Shown here: piece by piece, positions 1 to 8,205 of the stretch
Layout of the letters: every line of letters starts with the position of its first letter
How positions within the stretch are numbered: position 1 is the stretch's first letter
Origin: a virus
IMG/VR virus record: IMGVR_UViG_3300008110_006644
Span: 1 to 31,236 of that record
DNA: 31,236 nucleotides
Direction: 5' to 3' (one strand)
Position numbers and translations under genes: made by a program
The notes under the pieces: generated by a model
The model's database searches: none
The model's input: only the letters and a program-made list of their open reading frames with translations
What the model was told of the DNA's origin: nothing

Positions 1-251
1 TCAACCCGACCATTAACAAATACTAAGACCGTAGGGATACTCATAACGCTGTAACGCTGCGCAATCTCCGGGTAGTCATCAACGTTTAGTGTCCCAACAG
101 AAATATGTTGCGCATGTTCACGGGCAACTTCCTCAATGATTGGAGTAAAGAACGAACACGGGCCACACCATGAAGCCCATACGTCTACGATTGCTGGCTT
201 GTCTGACGAGCGAATAAATGCATCGAAGTTCTTGTCTGTCAGTTCATTCAT
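1..251 (-). CDS. Thioredoxin (C-terminus beyond window)
   Basis: Small dithiol-disulfide oxidoreductase acting in the cytoplasm. The 83 visible residues read as a thioredoxin fold: the active site WCGPC follows the strand IVDVWAS at about residues 20-29, and the cis-proline segment SIPTVLVFVNG is at about 70-80. The gene runs off the left edge, so its last third is missing. The ATG at 251-249 overlaps the stop of the preceding gene (ATGA), so it is probably translationally coupled and the last visible member of the minus-strand run that begins at the DUF932 gene. Phage thioredoxins usually serve ribonucleotide reductase or act as processivity factors; nothing here decides which. Confidence 0.93.
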   Translation of the reverse strand, partial: MNELTDKNFDAFIRSSDKPAIVDVWASWCGPCSFFTPIIEEVAREHAQHISVGTLNVDDYPEIAQRYSVMSIPTVLVFVNGRV

Positions 252-481
252 TGTATGCCAGCCTCATTTATTAACTCAGCGACCTTGTCTTGCGTCGCAT
301 CACTCACTGAATCAAGGTGAAATGGGTCGTATTCAGAACCACGTATAGAATCAGCTACTTCTGGGTAATTGACATGCAGGATATTAAAGAACGCCTGCCC
401 CACGCGCTCAGACAGCTTTTCTGCACGAAGAGATGAACCATCGAGGATAATTTTTACCTTGTCTGCGCCTTGATTACTCAT
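248..481 (-). CDS. Hypothetical protein, 77 aa
   Basis: I do not recognise the family. The 77-residue product is soluble and acidic in its C-terminal half, with no membrane segment and no cysteines. It is preceded by the RHH/zinc gene, whose stop lies 9 bases upstream, and its TGA overlaps the thioredoxin ATG by one base in an ATGA arrangement. That tight packing supports it as a real gene co-translated with thioredoxin. No function is proposed. Confidence 0.7.
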   Translation of the reverse strand: MSNQGADKVKIILDGSSLRAEKLSERVGQAFFNILHVNYPEVADSIRGSEYDPFHLDSVSDATQDKVAELINEAGIQ

Positions 482-489
482 GTATCTAT

Positions 490-801
490 TTAACCACTAA
501 GACGGGTGTTACACAAGAGACAAAATGATGCCCACGGGTATGATTTGCGACTTTCTAGGGGGTGTTGACACTCTCCGGTCTTGGCGCAGGCGTCATTAAC
601 TGCTAGGCGTATGAACTCCGCCATGGACATGCCAGTCTTTTCGGCCGACTCCTGCCAGCGCTTATGGTCAGACTCTGTGACACGGACCAATACCTGCTTC
701 TGTGTTGGCTCACCAGGAGAAGTTCCTGTGTTCTTCTTTCGGGTGGGAGTAATAGAGTCTGCCACCTTATCCATTGCTGCTTCGATATTGTCTTCACTCA
801 T
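490..801 (-). CDS. Ribbon-helix-helix protein with C-terminal zinc-binding tail
   Basis: Predicted DNA-binding protein of 103 residues. After an acidic start, residues about 36-75 (KQVLVRVTESDHKRWQESA, then MSMAEFIRLAVNDA) show the strand-helix-helix pattern of Arc/CopG-type proteins. The tail has C-x-H and a later CLLC pair, a possible zinc knuckle. I chose the ATG at 801-799 rather than one 42 bases upstream because a GGAGGAAAGG Shine-Dalgarno lies before it and the overlap with the upstream gene is then only 8 bases. It may be an autoregulator of this operon; that role is inferred. Confidence 0.75.
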   Translation of the reverse strand: MSEDNIEAAMDKVADSITPTRKKNTGTSPGEPTQKQVLVRVTESDHKRWQESAEKTGMSMAEFIRLAVNDACAKTGECQHPLESRKSYPWASFCLLCNTRLSG

Positions 802-1432
802 CGGGAAGCCTTTCCTCCACCACCTCGGCATCAACGATGTCATCGTCTACCTGGATGTTCTCTAGTTGTTTAGTTTTGTTAAGTATTGAGTCAACGTAAT
901 CCGCAGGCATAACACCCGATTTGCCCATCAGCTCCAGCATCTTGCGCGCTTCTGACTCAGGGCTGAACTCTTCTGCTGCCGACCTAGGGAGAGCGCCGGC
1001 CAACACAGCACGGGCTGGAATTCTCTGCCCAATGTCTACGTTCACATTAACGTTCTGCTGGTCCATACCTAGAAGCTTTGCGCGCCTATCCATGATTGAC
1101 AAGACGGACGTGATGGCCTTTAGGTCTGGTTCTATCTGGACTTCTGTTCCATCGTCTTGTGTTACCTTGCGATGCTGCGTCATTGGCCAAATTGCTTGCT
1201 GAAGAGCATCCAGGCGCTCAAGCTCCATGCGAAGAACTTCCGGGTAGGCCAACAGGGCTTCCTGGTTCAGTTTCTCCAACTGTCTAGATATAGCGCTCGT
1301 AACAGCCTTAGTAGTGATACTGAACCTACGGGCTATTTCCCCATGGGGCACGCCAGCTTGGCGCATCTTGAAGATTCTCAAGTCGCGCTCGGCTAAGAAC
1401 TCGCGTGTCAAGCTGTTGGATTTTTCGGTCAT
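794..1432 (-). CDS. Probable terminase small subunit / HTH protein
   Basis: 212 residues. The N-terminus (about 10-55) is a helix-turn-helix: RDLRIFKMRQAGVPHGEIARRFSITTKAV has the spacing of a resolvase/TerS-type HTH. A long helical region follows, with DLKAITSVLSIMDRRAKLLGMD at about 105-125. A helix ending in RRAKLLGLD is a recurring feature of phage small terminase subunits. It lies between the primase/ATPase gene (8 bases away) and the RHH gene, which it overlaps by 8 bases. The large terminase subunit is not in the window, so packaging is inferred from the fold pattern; a plain transcription factor remains possible. Confidence 0.6.
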   Translation of the reverse strand: MTEKSNSLTREFLAERDLRIFKMRQAGVPHGEIARRFSITTKAVTSAISRQLEKLNQEALLAYPEVLRMELERLDALQQAIWPMTQHRKVTQDDGTEVQIEPDLKAITSVLSIMDRRAKLLGMDQQNVNVNVDIGQRIPARAVLAGALPRSAAEEFSPESEARKMLELMGKSGVMPADYVDSILNKTKQLENIQVDDDIVDAEVVEERLPDE

Positions 1433-1440
1433 TGGATACC

Positions 1441-3228
1441 CTAAGAGTGTTTACTAAATTCTAGTACCACAAAGGGCCAATCTGTGCCACGAGCCATCTG
1501 CTTTGGCCAATCACGCTGGTCACGGGCTCCACGGAAGTGCCCAACGTTGTAGACGTATCCGCCAGGATTGGTTGGGTCTGGTGTTAGAGCAAGACCAAAC
1601 TCAGGCCAACGTGACCAGACAGACGAACCGAACGGGCGCAAGTCACGTGAACCCATGGACCCCAAGGGAGCGTGATGTTCAAGCCACAAGGTAACGCCAT
1701 AGACGTCACGAATCATGTCCAAATACTTTGCCACCTCAATCGCTAGTGCTTCGCTAGTGCGGGTGCCGCTGTCAACAAAGGACTTGTACATCGGCCCCAT
1801 ACAGATGAGCTGAGGCTTAATGGTCTCAATGTAGGACTCCAGCAGAACGCGGTCTTTGGTGCTCGTTAGGTCCAAGCCATCTGGCTTCATGAGCATGTGT
1901 GCGTCTACGTGCTTTGCCCCTGAATGTTTCATGGCCTGCAACATGATGCTGCGCGAGGTGCGGCGGATAATGCGCTCAGGGTTTTCTAGGTCAACAGTTA
2001 GCGTTCGGACGGGTGGGATTTTCTGGAAGGTGAATGGGTGTATCCCAGCCGCTGCACAGATTGCGACTTGGCGGGCCAACATTGTCTTGCCGACGCCTTC
2101 GGCCGCGACGACCATAACGCGTTCGCTGCGTTCGAGAATGCCTGGAATAACCCAATCATATGAATCATCTTCTGCCTCCTGAAGAAACTCTTGCCAGTTA
2201 ACTAGTCGTCCTGGCTGACCTGTTACGTGCTGTGTGTCTGCGCTATTTAACAACACGACAGAGCGATTAATTTTTTGCTGGAGAGTCAGCTTATTCTTGT
2301 TAAATACATCAATGATTTGCTCAAGAAGACTGTCTTCTGTCGTGTCTTCTGTTGGCTCTTCTAGCTGCGGCATTGTCTCTGCGCGCTCATAAAAACCAAG
2401 TTCAATCAGGTCGTCAATATCTTTCCCAGACACAATATGGTCAGTAATGTCTTTTGCTGTTGGCGACATCCATATGTTGCAACCTCGAGCACCAGCAGCC
2501 TGAAGCTTTGCCGCTACAGCCAAAGCATGTTGTTTACCCACTTCGTCATTGTCGGCAATGATTTCTACATGCGCTGCAGAGAGAACATCGGTGTATGACT
2601 GCTCCCACTTTCCTGCGCCGCTATCCATGGTTGTCCCACAGATACCCATATCGGCCAATGTGTCAGCGTCTTTCTCGCCCTCCACAAGCCACACGGGTTC
2701 ACCTGCTGCAATTGCCTTAACTACTTCAGGAAGACGATAAAGAACACGACGCACAAGCGGCTCTTTCAGGTTCCAGATGTATTCCCCTGGATTTGCTGGG
2801 TCCGGCTGACGATTAGCAAATGATTTTCCGCCATCATCCAAGCGAAAGCGCACCTTCTCATATAGAAGCGTGCCCTCTTCGTTGTAATACGGGTATACCT
2901 TTTCAATCTTCTTACCTACGTTGCGCTTAGTAGATGCACTACGGGTGTCTGGTTGAAACTTAGGGGCAGGAACCCAGTCGTCGTCACTCTCTGAGAAAAG
3001 CTCGCGTGCCTCTAGGCCGATTGACTTACATATCTCATCAAGCGAACAAGAATTACCACGGTGACAATGCATTAGTGCTGTCCCCTCATCGTTCTGCGAA
3101 ATAGCAAGCGAAGGGTTCTGGTCATCATTGCGACAAGGGCAACGCGCCATCCATTGGTTGCGGCCTGTTTGGCGCACTCCCTCAAGAAGACTAAGGACTG
3201 TGTCTACGGGTTTAGAGATATTGCTCAT
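1441..3228 (-). CDS. DNA primase (TOPRIM) fused to RepA-like ATPase
   Basis: Phage replication protein of about 595 residues combining primer synthesis and an ATPase/helicase. In order: a CHC2-like zinc site (C30, C32, then H54/C55 and C61); TOPRIM motifs EGEKDADT at 183-190 and ADNDEVGK at 225-232; a RecA-like/AAA_25 domain with Walker A AEGVGKT at 376-382 and a Walker B-like strand PQLICMG near residue 480. I take the ATG at 3228; a TTG three codons upstream is possible. The start lies 17 bases inside the end of the WhiB gene, indicating coupling. It resembles primase-RepA fusions of actinophages. Strand-unwinding activity is inferred from the family. Confidence 0.92.
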   Translation of the reverse strand: MSNISKPVDTVLSLLEGVRQTGRNQWMARCPCRNDDQNPSLAISQNDEGTALMHCHRGNSCSLDEICKSIGLEARELFSESDDDWVPAPKFQPDTRSASTKRNVGKKIEKVYPYYNEEGTLLYEKVRFRLDDGGKSFANRQPDPANPGEYIWNLKEPLVRRVLYRLPEVVKAIAAGEPVWLVEGEKDADTLADMGICGTTMDSGAGKWEQSYTDVLSAAHVEIIADNDEVGKQHALAVAAKLQAAGARGCNIWMSPTAKDITDHIVSGKDIDDLIELGFYERAETMPQLEEPTEDTTEDSLLEQIIDVFNKNKLTLQQKINRSVVLLNSADTQHVTGQPGRLVNWQEFLQEAEDDSYDWVIPGILERSERVMVVAAEGVGKTMLARQVAICAAAGIHPFTFQKIPPVRTLTVDLENPERIIRRTSRSIMLQAMKHSGAKHVDAHMLMKPDGLDLTSTKDRVLLESYIETIKPQLICMGPMYKSFVDSGTRTSEALAIEVAKYLDMIRDVYGVTLWLEHHAPLGSMGSRDLRPFGSSVWSRWPEFGLALTPDPTNPGGYVYNVGHFRGARDQRDWPKQMARGTDWPFVVLEFSKHS

Positions 3229-3532
3229 GAATCGCAATCTTTGTAAATAGTTTGAGTGTGCCGTCAGCTTTTCTTCGTCTGGCTATTTGTTCTCGTGCAT
3301 CAATATTTAATCCACCCCAGATGCCATGTTGCTCCTGGGCTGAGATTGCATACTCTAGACACTCTTTGCGCACATGACAACCCGAACAGATTTCTTTTGC
3401 AACAACAGTGTCGCGCGCGCGTGCACCTCTGGCGTGACGCTCGGGAAACCACCAGTCAACCGGATAACCGATACATGCACCGTCTTGTGGCGGTTGCTCC
3501 TCAAATGGAATAACCCAACGAATACCCGACAT
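3212..3532 (-). CDS. WhiB-family iron-sulfur transcription factor
   Basis: 106 residues. The four cysteines expected to hold a [4Fe-4S] cluster are present: ACIG near residue 18, then CSGC and ECLEY about 35-45 residues later, followed by the hallmark turn HGIWGGLN and a basic tail REQIARRRKADG. WhiB proteins bind the host primary sigma factor region 4 and act just upstream of the -35 box. The ATG at 3532 has a strong GAGGAGGG Shine-Dalgarno 4 bases away; the long upstream extension of the open frame lacks one. It overlaps the primase start by 17 bases. A second WhiB gene lies near the right end of the window. Confidence 0.93.
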   Translation of the reverse strand: MSGIRWVIPFEEQPPQDGACIGYPVDWWFPERHARGARARDTVVAKEICSGCHVRKECLEYAISAQEQHGIWGGLNIDAREQIARRRKADGTLKLFTKIAIHEQYL

Positions 3533-3587
3533 AACCCTCCTCGGTTGAACTACGAAGGATAGTTGAGCTTTATGCGAAATGCAATAA

Positions 3588-4064
3588 CTAGTCGAATATT
3601 TCTGCGATACGACGGAACGCGTACGCAACTTTTTCACGGGCTGATGTTTTGATTCCCAGATAGCGCTCAACAAATTCCTGCGCGCGTCTATTTGACACAG
3701 CCGTGATTTCGTAAACCATGTCTCTGTAGCTATCTGAGTTGATGAACTGCTCCCACAGCAGCGGGTCAAAGCCGTCATACCTGTGGAATGTCATTGACTC
3801 CAGACCGTCTTTGTCTGCGATTATCTCTAGACGCCAGTTGGTTTGTTTCTCGATAGACAAAAGCAGGTCTGTCATCGCAGCAGCACCATCGTTTTCGAAG
3901 GCTGCCTTGACAAAGGCATTTATTTGACGCTGCCGGTGCAGAATCCAAGCATCTTCCATCTCTTCCATCTCTTCTTCAGAGAGAGAGTCTGTGCTTATTT
4001 CAATATCGTCGTCGTCGTCTTCCCAGTCGAACATATCGTCATTGAAAAAATCACGGAAAGACAT
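3588..4064 (-). CDS. Acidic hypothetical protein, 158 aa
   Basis: Family not recognised. The first 38 residues are extremely acidic (runs of D and E), followed by a helical, more balanced body ending in REKVAYAFRRIAEIFD. The acidic head is of the type seen in DNA mimics or in partners of basic proteins, but that is only a resemblance. AAGGGA directly abuts the ATG, closer than normal for a ribosome site, so an internal start at M11 is possible. It begins 5 bases after the DUF932 stop and is followed by the WhiB gene 55 bases later, so it is probably in the same operon. Confidence 0.72.
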   Translation of the reverse strand: MSFRDFFNDDMFDWEDDDDDIEISTDSLSEEEMEEMEDAWILHRQRQINAFVKAAFENDGAAAMTDLLLSIEKQTNWRLEIIADKDGLESMTFHRYDGFDPLLWEQFINSDSYRDMVYEITAVSNRRAQEFVERYLGIKTSAREKVAYAFRRIAEIFD

Positions 4065-4068
4065 TCCC

Positions 4069-5097
4069 TTAGTTTAGCACCAAGGAGTGTGTAAGCAACT
4101 TTTTCTGAGTAACACTTGATGTGTCGTCCATTGACGCGATGGCATTGCTTACTTTGTCATCAGTTCTGTTGTGGTCTAGGTACTCCGCCACCGCGTTATA
4201 CAGCGACCAGCCGTTGAATCCGTAGCTTCCGGCGTTGCGTTCATTCACATAGATTCCCAGAACCTGGTCGAGCAGTTCTTCCCTGTTCTTCTTTTGTCTA
4301 GATGATTCATCACGCTGCGCAGGGAATACGCCATTCAATACATCGCTAAGCTTTTTACTGCGTAATGGCGCACTTATAGCAAGCATTCTTTCCGCTTCAG
4401 CGCGGAACTTATCGGACCATGTTGTCGAGAGGTGCAGAACAGTGCGGGCGTCTTCTATAACGGTGTCAACGTTTCTTGTGTGACGTGCTGTGAATACACG
4501 CTGTGCATTCTTGAGACCAAGCACGACTGTGTTGTTGCATACGGCCCTGATATCTGTGTTGGCATACCGGATAGGCCACACGCCATCATGGCCAGTCGAT
4601 ACAACTAGATAGCGAGCTACTTTGTCGTTGACACCTGCAGGGTCAATGAAGGTAGCGCTCAGTTCAATGGTTGCAAAGAATCTTGCTCCACCCCTTAGGC
4701 AGCCAACAGTATCCATTACTGCATCGTCTGGAGACGCCCCAACTACGGCGATAGCTCGCTCTAGAACTTCTCTGTTTTGACGCACCACATACCTGGTTCC
4801 AACCGTTGCGAGTGGCTCAATAGACCCATCAGAATTCTGACGTACTGTTGCCCGGCTGTCATCGATGAGCACTACGGAACCATCGGAATTGCGTATCAGT
4901 TCGCCATTGTCGTCCACTGCTGCTACACGTGTCAGCAGCACGTCATAGTCGGCCTCTGCAGCCTGAAGCATGGCGTCAACCGTCTGCAAACCCTCCATGG
5001 GAGCCCCAAGTCGATGCCAGGGAATAACCCTGTCTCCACCGAGGGCATAAGCCATTCTAGCCTTGCCGTTTTTTGTGAAATCCAGTTCATGACTCAT
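4069..5097 (-). CDS. DUF932 (TIGR03299) phage/plasmid protein
   Basis: 342 residues with the features of the DUF932 / phage-plasmid TIGR03299 family: PWHRLGAPMEG near the N-terminus, TRYVVRQNREVLERAI at about 102-118, GGARFFATIEL at about 136-146 and VCNNTVVLG at about 185. The family is widespread in phages and plasmids and often sits beside replication or repair genes; its biochemical role is unknown. It is the first gene of the leftward run. The start ATG at 5097 is preceded by AGGTGA. It is divergent from the ParB-like gene, with a 147-base intergenic region between them. Confidence 0.9.
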   Translation of the reverse strand: MSHELDFTKNGKARMAYALGGDRVIPWHRLGAPMEGLQTVDAMLQAAEADYDVLLTRVAAVDDNGELIRNSDGSVVLIDDSRATVRQNSDGSIEPLATVGTRYVVRQNREVLERAIAVVGASPDDAVMDTVGCLRGGARFFATIELSATFIDPAGVNDKVARYLVVSTGHDGVWPIRYANTDIRAVCNNTVVLGLKNAQRVFTARHTRNVDTVIEDARTVLHLSTTWSDKFRAEAERMLAISAPLRSKKLSDVLNGVFPAQRDESSRQKKNREELLDQVLGIYVNERNAGSYGFNGWSLYNAVAEYLDHNRTDDKVSNAIASMDDTSSVTQKKLLTHSLVLN

Positions 5098-5167
5098 ATA
5101 AATTCACCTGGAGTCACAATAGCAGCAAGGGTTTGCGGGGGGCGGAAGAATTTTTGTGATATGGGGG

Positions 5168-5197
5168 TTGCAAATCTCTCAAACTCGTGTTTATCCT
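5168..5197 (+). promoter_or_regulatory. Promoter for the ParB-like gene
   Basis: TTGCAA at 5168-5173 and TATCCT at 5192-5197 with an 18-base spacer, about 48 bases ahead of the ATG at 5245. It lies in the gap between divergent genes. Confidence 0.5.
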
Positions 5198-5244
5198 ATA
5201 TCCAGCTTCGGCAAAGTGCTGAAGCCTTACTTGAAGGAAAACCT

Positions 5245-6276
5245 ATGAGTACCAATGGTTCCGATGCGGCGAAGACATCCGCAACTGGCACGGCAGACAC
5301 CGTGAAAATTGCGAGCACAGGTGTCCAAACCCTCGGCTCATATCGTCAAGACAGCCGTGGGCTGACAATGAATGACATCGTCGTCATGTCTCTCACCCAA
5401 CCAGGTTCCGTCATGAAGGCAACTGTTAACCCAGAGCTTGCCCAAGCAATGCTGGAGACCATCAACGGGGAAAACCGTCCATTGTCCCATGCACGTGTCA
5501 AGCAGTATGCAGACGTGCTTACTCGCGGGCAGTATGTGTTCAACGGCGAGTCAATCCAAGTAGGAGTCAAGGCAGACAACACCTTGGTTCTTTTGAATGG
5601 CCAGCACCGTCTGAGTGCATGCGTGACTGCAGGCATTTCGTTCGAGACAGTCCTTGTGCTTGGTCTTCCGCACAACGTCTTCTCCACGATTGACCGTGGC
5701 AAGACTCGTAGCTACGCCGACGTTCTGTCCGTTGCTGGATACAAGAACACCCACAACATTCAGCCCGCTGCACGTATCCTCGTAGCAATGGAAGCTGGAT
5801 TCAGCCCAACCGTTCGCTCCACGCTGAACCTCGTCACAGCAGAAGACATCCTGCGTTTTGTTGACGCCAACCATGACTTGCTTCAGGAAGCGCATTCAGT
5901 TTCCAGCCGCATTACTTCTGTTGTTGGTGGCGTCAATAGCGCATGGGTTATCGCCTACTGCGTGATGCTCCAGGAACGTCAGAAAGCTGGTCACAGCGGT
6001 ATCGAGGTTGCTCAGTTCTGTCACGCAATCGAGACAGGTGCTGGCCTGTCGTTTGGTAACCCAGCCTTGGCTCTCCGCCAGTGGTTTGGTCGTGGCGGCT
6101 CGAAGCGTAAAGGCCAGTCAGGCAAGAACGTCTTGGAAGCAGCAACTATCATCACAGCATTCAACAAGTGGGTTAATGGCGACCAACTCCAGATTGTGCG
6201 CCCATGGTCACAGGACTCAACTGAGTTCCCATCAGTAAACACCTCGCCTCTCAGCCCAACAGCGAGCTGGCACTAA
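5245..6276 (+). CDS. ParB-like (ParB/IbrB-type) protein
   Basis: 343 residues. The N-terminal half has the ParB/Srx-like pattern: HARVKQYADVLTRGQYVFNGESIQVG followed by LNGQHRLSACVTAG, the D/N-GQHRL box, and IDRGKTRSYADVL. The C-terminal half is helical, as in ParB-like phage proteins that carry an HTH-like bundle. The open frame extends far upstream, but the ATG at 5245 has GAAGGAAA 4 bases before it and the frame upstream runs through the divergent DUF932 gene. It is followed on the same strand, after two small genes, by a PP-loop ATPase. That pairing resembles IbrB/IbrA. Whether it cuts DNA, binds DNA or uses CTP cannot be told. Confidence 0.82.
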   Translation: MSTNGSDAAKTSATGTADTVKIASTGVQTLGSYRQDSRGLTMNDIVVMSLTQPGSVMKATVNPELAQAMLETINGENRPLSHARVKQYADVLTRGQYVFNGESIQVGVKADNTLVLLNGQHRLSACVTAGISFETVLVLGLPHNVFSTIDRGKTRSYADVLSVAGYKNTHNIQPAARILVAMEAGFSPTVRSTLNLVTAEDILRFVDANHDLLQEAHSVSSRITSVVGGVNSAWVIAYCVMLQERQKAGHSGIEVAQFCHAIETGAGLSFGNPALALRQWFGRGGSKRKGQSGKNVLEAATIITAFNKWVNGDQLQIVRPWSQDSTEFPSVNTSPLSPTASWH

Positions 6277-6316
6277 ATACCCATAGCGATAATCGCGTCC
6301 AGTGAGGCGCGCTCGC

Positions 6317-6365
6317 TATAATCGGTTGTACCACCGTCGGGAAAAGTTCGAACTCCCGGCGGTGG
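6317..6365 (+). promoter_or_regulatory. -10 box followed by 12-bp leader hairpin
   Basis: TATAAT lies at 6317-6322 with no good -35. Nine bases later an almost perfect hairpin (6331-6342 pairing with 6354-6365, one T:G wobble) closes an 11-base loop containing the palindrome GTTCGAAC. The ribosome site AGGAAGG starts 6 bases beyond the stem, and the ATG of the next gene is at 6384. A transcript from this -10 would therefore begin almost at the hairpin. It could protect the mRNA 5' end, regulate translation, or act as a dyad operator. Confidence 0.5.
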
Positions 6366-6383
6366 ACTTCCAGGAAGGAAAAT

Positions 6384-6635
6384 ATGCCTGTCGAATACGG
6401 CCACGGCCACAAAGAGTATGTTTCTAGCGACAGCTCTACCGTTACTCAATACACAAAGTGGTTTGTTCTCAACAACTATGAGTACGTCATCCATTTTTCT
6501 AATAACAAGTTCACAATCCATGCTCATAGTCTCACGACAGGAACAACTACAAAGTGTGAGCCCGGAGACAGCCTTGAACAGGCTTACCAACACGCATACT
6601 CAAAACTGCGCGCTATTAACACCCAGGAGGGGTAA
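6384..6635 (+). CDS. Hypothetical protein, 83 aa
   Basis: Family not recognised. A small soluble protein with a likely beta-rich middle (WFVLNNYEYVIHFSNNKFTIHAHS) and a short helix at the end. The ATG at 6384 has AGGAAGG 7 bases upstream and sits below a strong leader hairpin. Its last base is shared with the ATG of the next gene (TAATG), so the two are probably translationally coupled. No function is proposed. Confidence 0.72.
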   Translation: MPVEYGHGHKEYVSSDSSTVTQYTKWFVLNNYEYVIHFSNNKFTIHAHSLTTGTTTKCEPGDSLEQAYQHAYSKLRAINTQEG

Positions 6636-7057
6636 TGCAAACATTTGTTCCTTACGCAGACTTTCAGAAGTCAGCAAAGGTTCTTGACTACCGCCGTCTT
6701 GGCAAGCAACGTGTTGAGACTCTTCAGCTCGTCCGTTGCAACCTTGAAGTGTCACTCGGGTGGAAAAACCATCCTGCTGCGAAGATGTGGGCAGACAATG
6801 TCAACGGGTTGATTGCCTATGGAGTCGCTATGTGTGATGCATGGCTTGACCTTGGCTACAAAGACACGTGTCGTGACAAGCTTCTTTCTTATGGAGAAGC
6901 AGACGCTACTGACCTGCCATTCTGGTGGAGAGATGAATCTGTACACAGTTCACACCGCTCTAATCTTCTCCGCAAAGACCCGTCTTTTTATTCCCAATGG
7001 GGGTGGACGGATGACCCAGAAGCACCATACGTCTGGCCAGAAATAGTGTCGGCATGA
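6635..7057 (+). CDS. MSMEG_6728-family protein (pyrimidine-dimer glycosylase-like)
   Basis: 140 residues. The opening MQTFVPYADFQKSAKVLDYR followed by RLGKQRVE, then GWKNHPAAKMW and LIAYGVAMCDAWLDLGYKDTC, match the MSMEG_6728 family common in actinobacteria and their phages. The family is thought to be related to T4 endonuclease V-type pyrimidine-dimer glycosylases, so UV repair is a possible role. That function comes from family annotation and not from catalytic residues I can confirm here. It has GGAGGGG directly before the ATG and overlaps the following PP-loop gene by 4 bases. Confidence 0.8.
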   Translation: MQTFVPYADFQKSAKVLDYRRLGKQRVETLQLVRCNLEVSLGWKNHPAAKMWADNVNGLIAYGVAMCDAWLDLGYKDTCRDKLLSYGEADATDLPFWWRDESVHSSHRSNLLRKDPSFYSQWGWTDDPEAPYVWPEIVSA

Positions 7058-8205
7058 CACGCCAACGATTATTCCTTGATATCAACTGTGTAGATGCAGC
7101 GCGAGAGCGTATGCGCCATGTGTACGACACGTTTGACACTGTATGCGTCCAGTTCTCCGGCGGGAAAGACAGCACGGCTGTGCTGTACCTCGCCAAGGAG
7201 ATACACGAAGAGCGTGGTCTTGGGCCCGTGAAAGTTATCTTTCGCGACGAAGAGATGGTCTCTCCTGCTGTAGTGAAGTTTATTGAAGAAGTACGCAACT
7301 ACGACTGGGTTGACATGGAGTGGTATTGCTTGCCATCAGGTCAAGAGGTGTGGGTTCTTGGACGCCGAGAGTACTGCTTGCTTTGGTCTCCATACCGCGA
7401 ATCGCAAGGGCGATTGGTCCGCGAGATGCCACCTTGGGCAATCACAGCAGAACATTTTGGCCTAGACCGCAAAGAAGTGCTGCCACAGTCAATCGACTAC
7501 TACACAATGCAGGGCAAGAAGGGTCGAGTCGCGTTCATCACGGGTGTTCGTGCAAATGAATCAATGATTCGCTATCGCTCGTGCGTGCAAAAGCTCCACG
7601 AGAACTACATCGTGACGCCCTACAAGATGAAGAAAAACATACCTCTTCGGTTTGCTAAAGTTATATATGACTGGACAACCGATGATGTGCTTAAATTCAT
7701 TACTGAGGAGCACGGTGCGTCGTACTGTGAGTACTATGACCTCGCTGCACTTACAGGGTCTAATACCCGGGTTGGTATACCTCTCCATGCTGTGGCAATT
7801 CGAAGACTCAATGATGTCTGCCGTACGGAGCCAGATTTCTATGACCGACTCTATGAATGCTTCCCCCACATCGACGCCCAACGGCGACTCTGGGCAGACT
7901 ACGACCTAGATGCCAGAATCATGCAGTACGCATCTGGTGGTTGGGAAGGTGTTCGTCGTTGCATTGAGGAGAACGTAGTTACTCCTGGCCTCCGCAACAG
8001 AGCCATGGCTTACTGTTCAGAGTTCCGCAAGAAACACAACAAGGACCCGCGCTCTTACCCGTTGCATTGGTTAGTACGCAACCTTCTCATCCATGAGTTC
8101 AACATCAGTTCTGTGACCCCTATTGGGCCGGGCACTCGTGCGTACACAATTCAGGCACAAATAGACGAGTCACTTGACCGATTTGATGAGATTGTTGATA
8201 GCTGA
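7054..8205 (+). CDS. PP-loop ATPase, PAPS-reductase/IbrA-like
   Basis: 383 residues. The adenylating PP-loop SGGKDS is at 35-40, and VAFITGVRANESMIRYRS (about 157-174) corresponds to the GxRxxES/R segment of the PAPS reductase family. There is no C-terminal redox-cysteine ECGxH motif of true assimilatory reductases. The product is longer than PAPS reductase and carries an extra helical C-terminus, as in IbrA/DUF3440 proteins and phage relatives. It overlaps the upstream gene (ATGA) and its 3' end overlaps a convergent minus-strand gene by 36 bases. Likely chemistry is ATP-dependent activation of a substrate, perhaps for nucleic-acid sulfuration or modification; this is inference. Confidence 0.85.
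   Translation: MTRQRLFLDINCVDAARERMRHVYDTFDTVCVQFSGGKDSTAVLYLAKEIHEERGLGPVKVIFRDEEMVSPAVVKFIEEVRNYDWVDMEWYCLPSGQEVWVLGRREYCLLWSPYRESQGRLVREMPPWAITAEHFGLDRKEVLPQSIDYYTMQGKKGRVAFITGVRANESMIRYRSCVQKLHENYIVTPYKMKKNIPLRFAKVIYDWTTDDVLKFITEEHGASYCEYYDLAALTGSNTRVGIPLHAVAIRRLNDVCRTEPDFYDRLYECFPHIDAQRRLWADYDLDARIMQYASGGWEGVRRCIEENVVTPGLRNRAMAYCSEFRKKHNKDPRSYPLHWLVRNLLIHEFNISSVTPIGPGTRAYTIQAQIDESLDRFDEIVDS

Noticed and set aside
4777-5244. N-terminal extension of the ParB-like gene
   Set aside because: It would run antisense through the DUF932 gene, and the ATG at 5245 has its own ribosome site and promoter.
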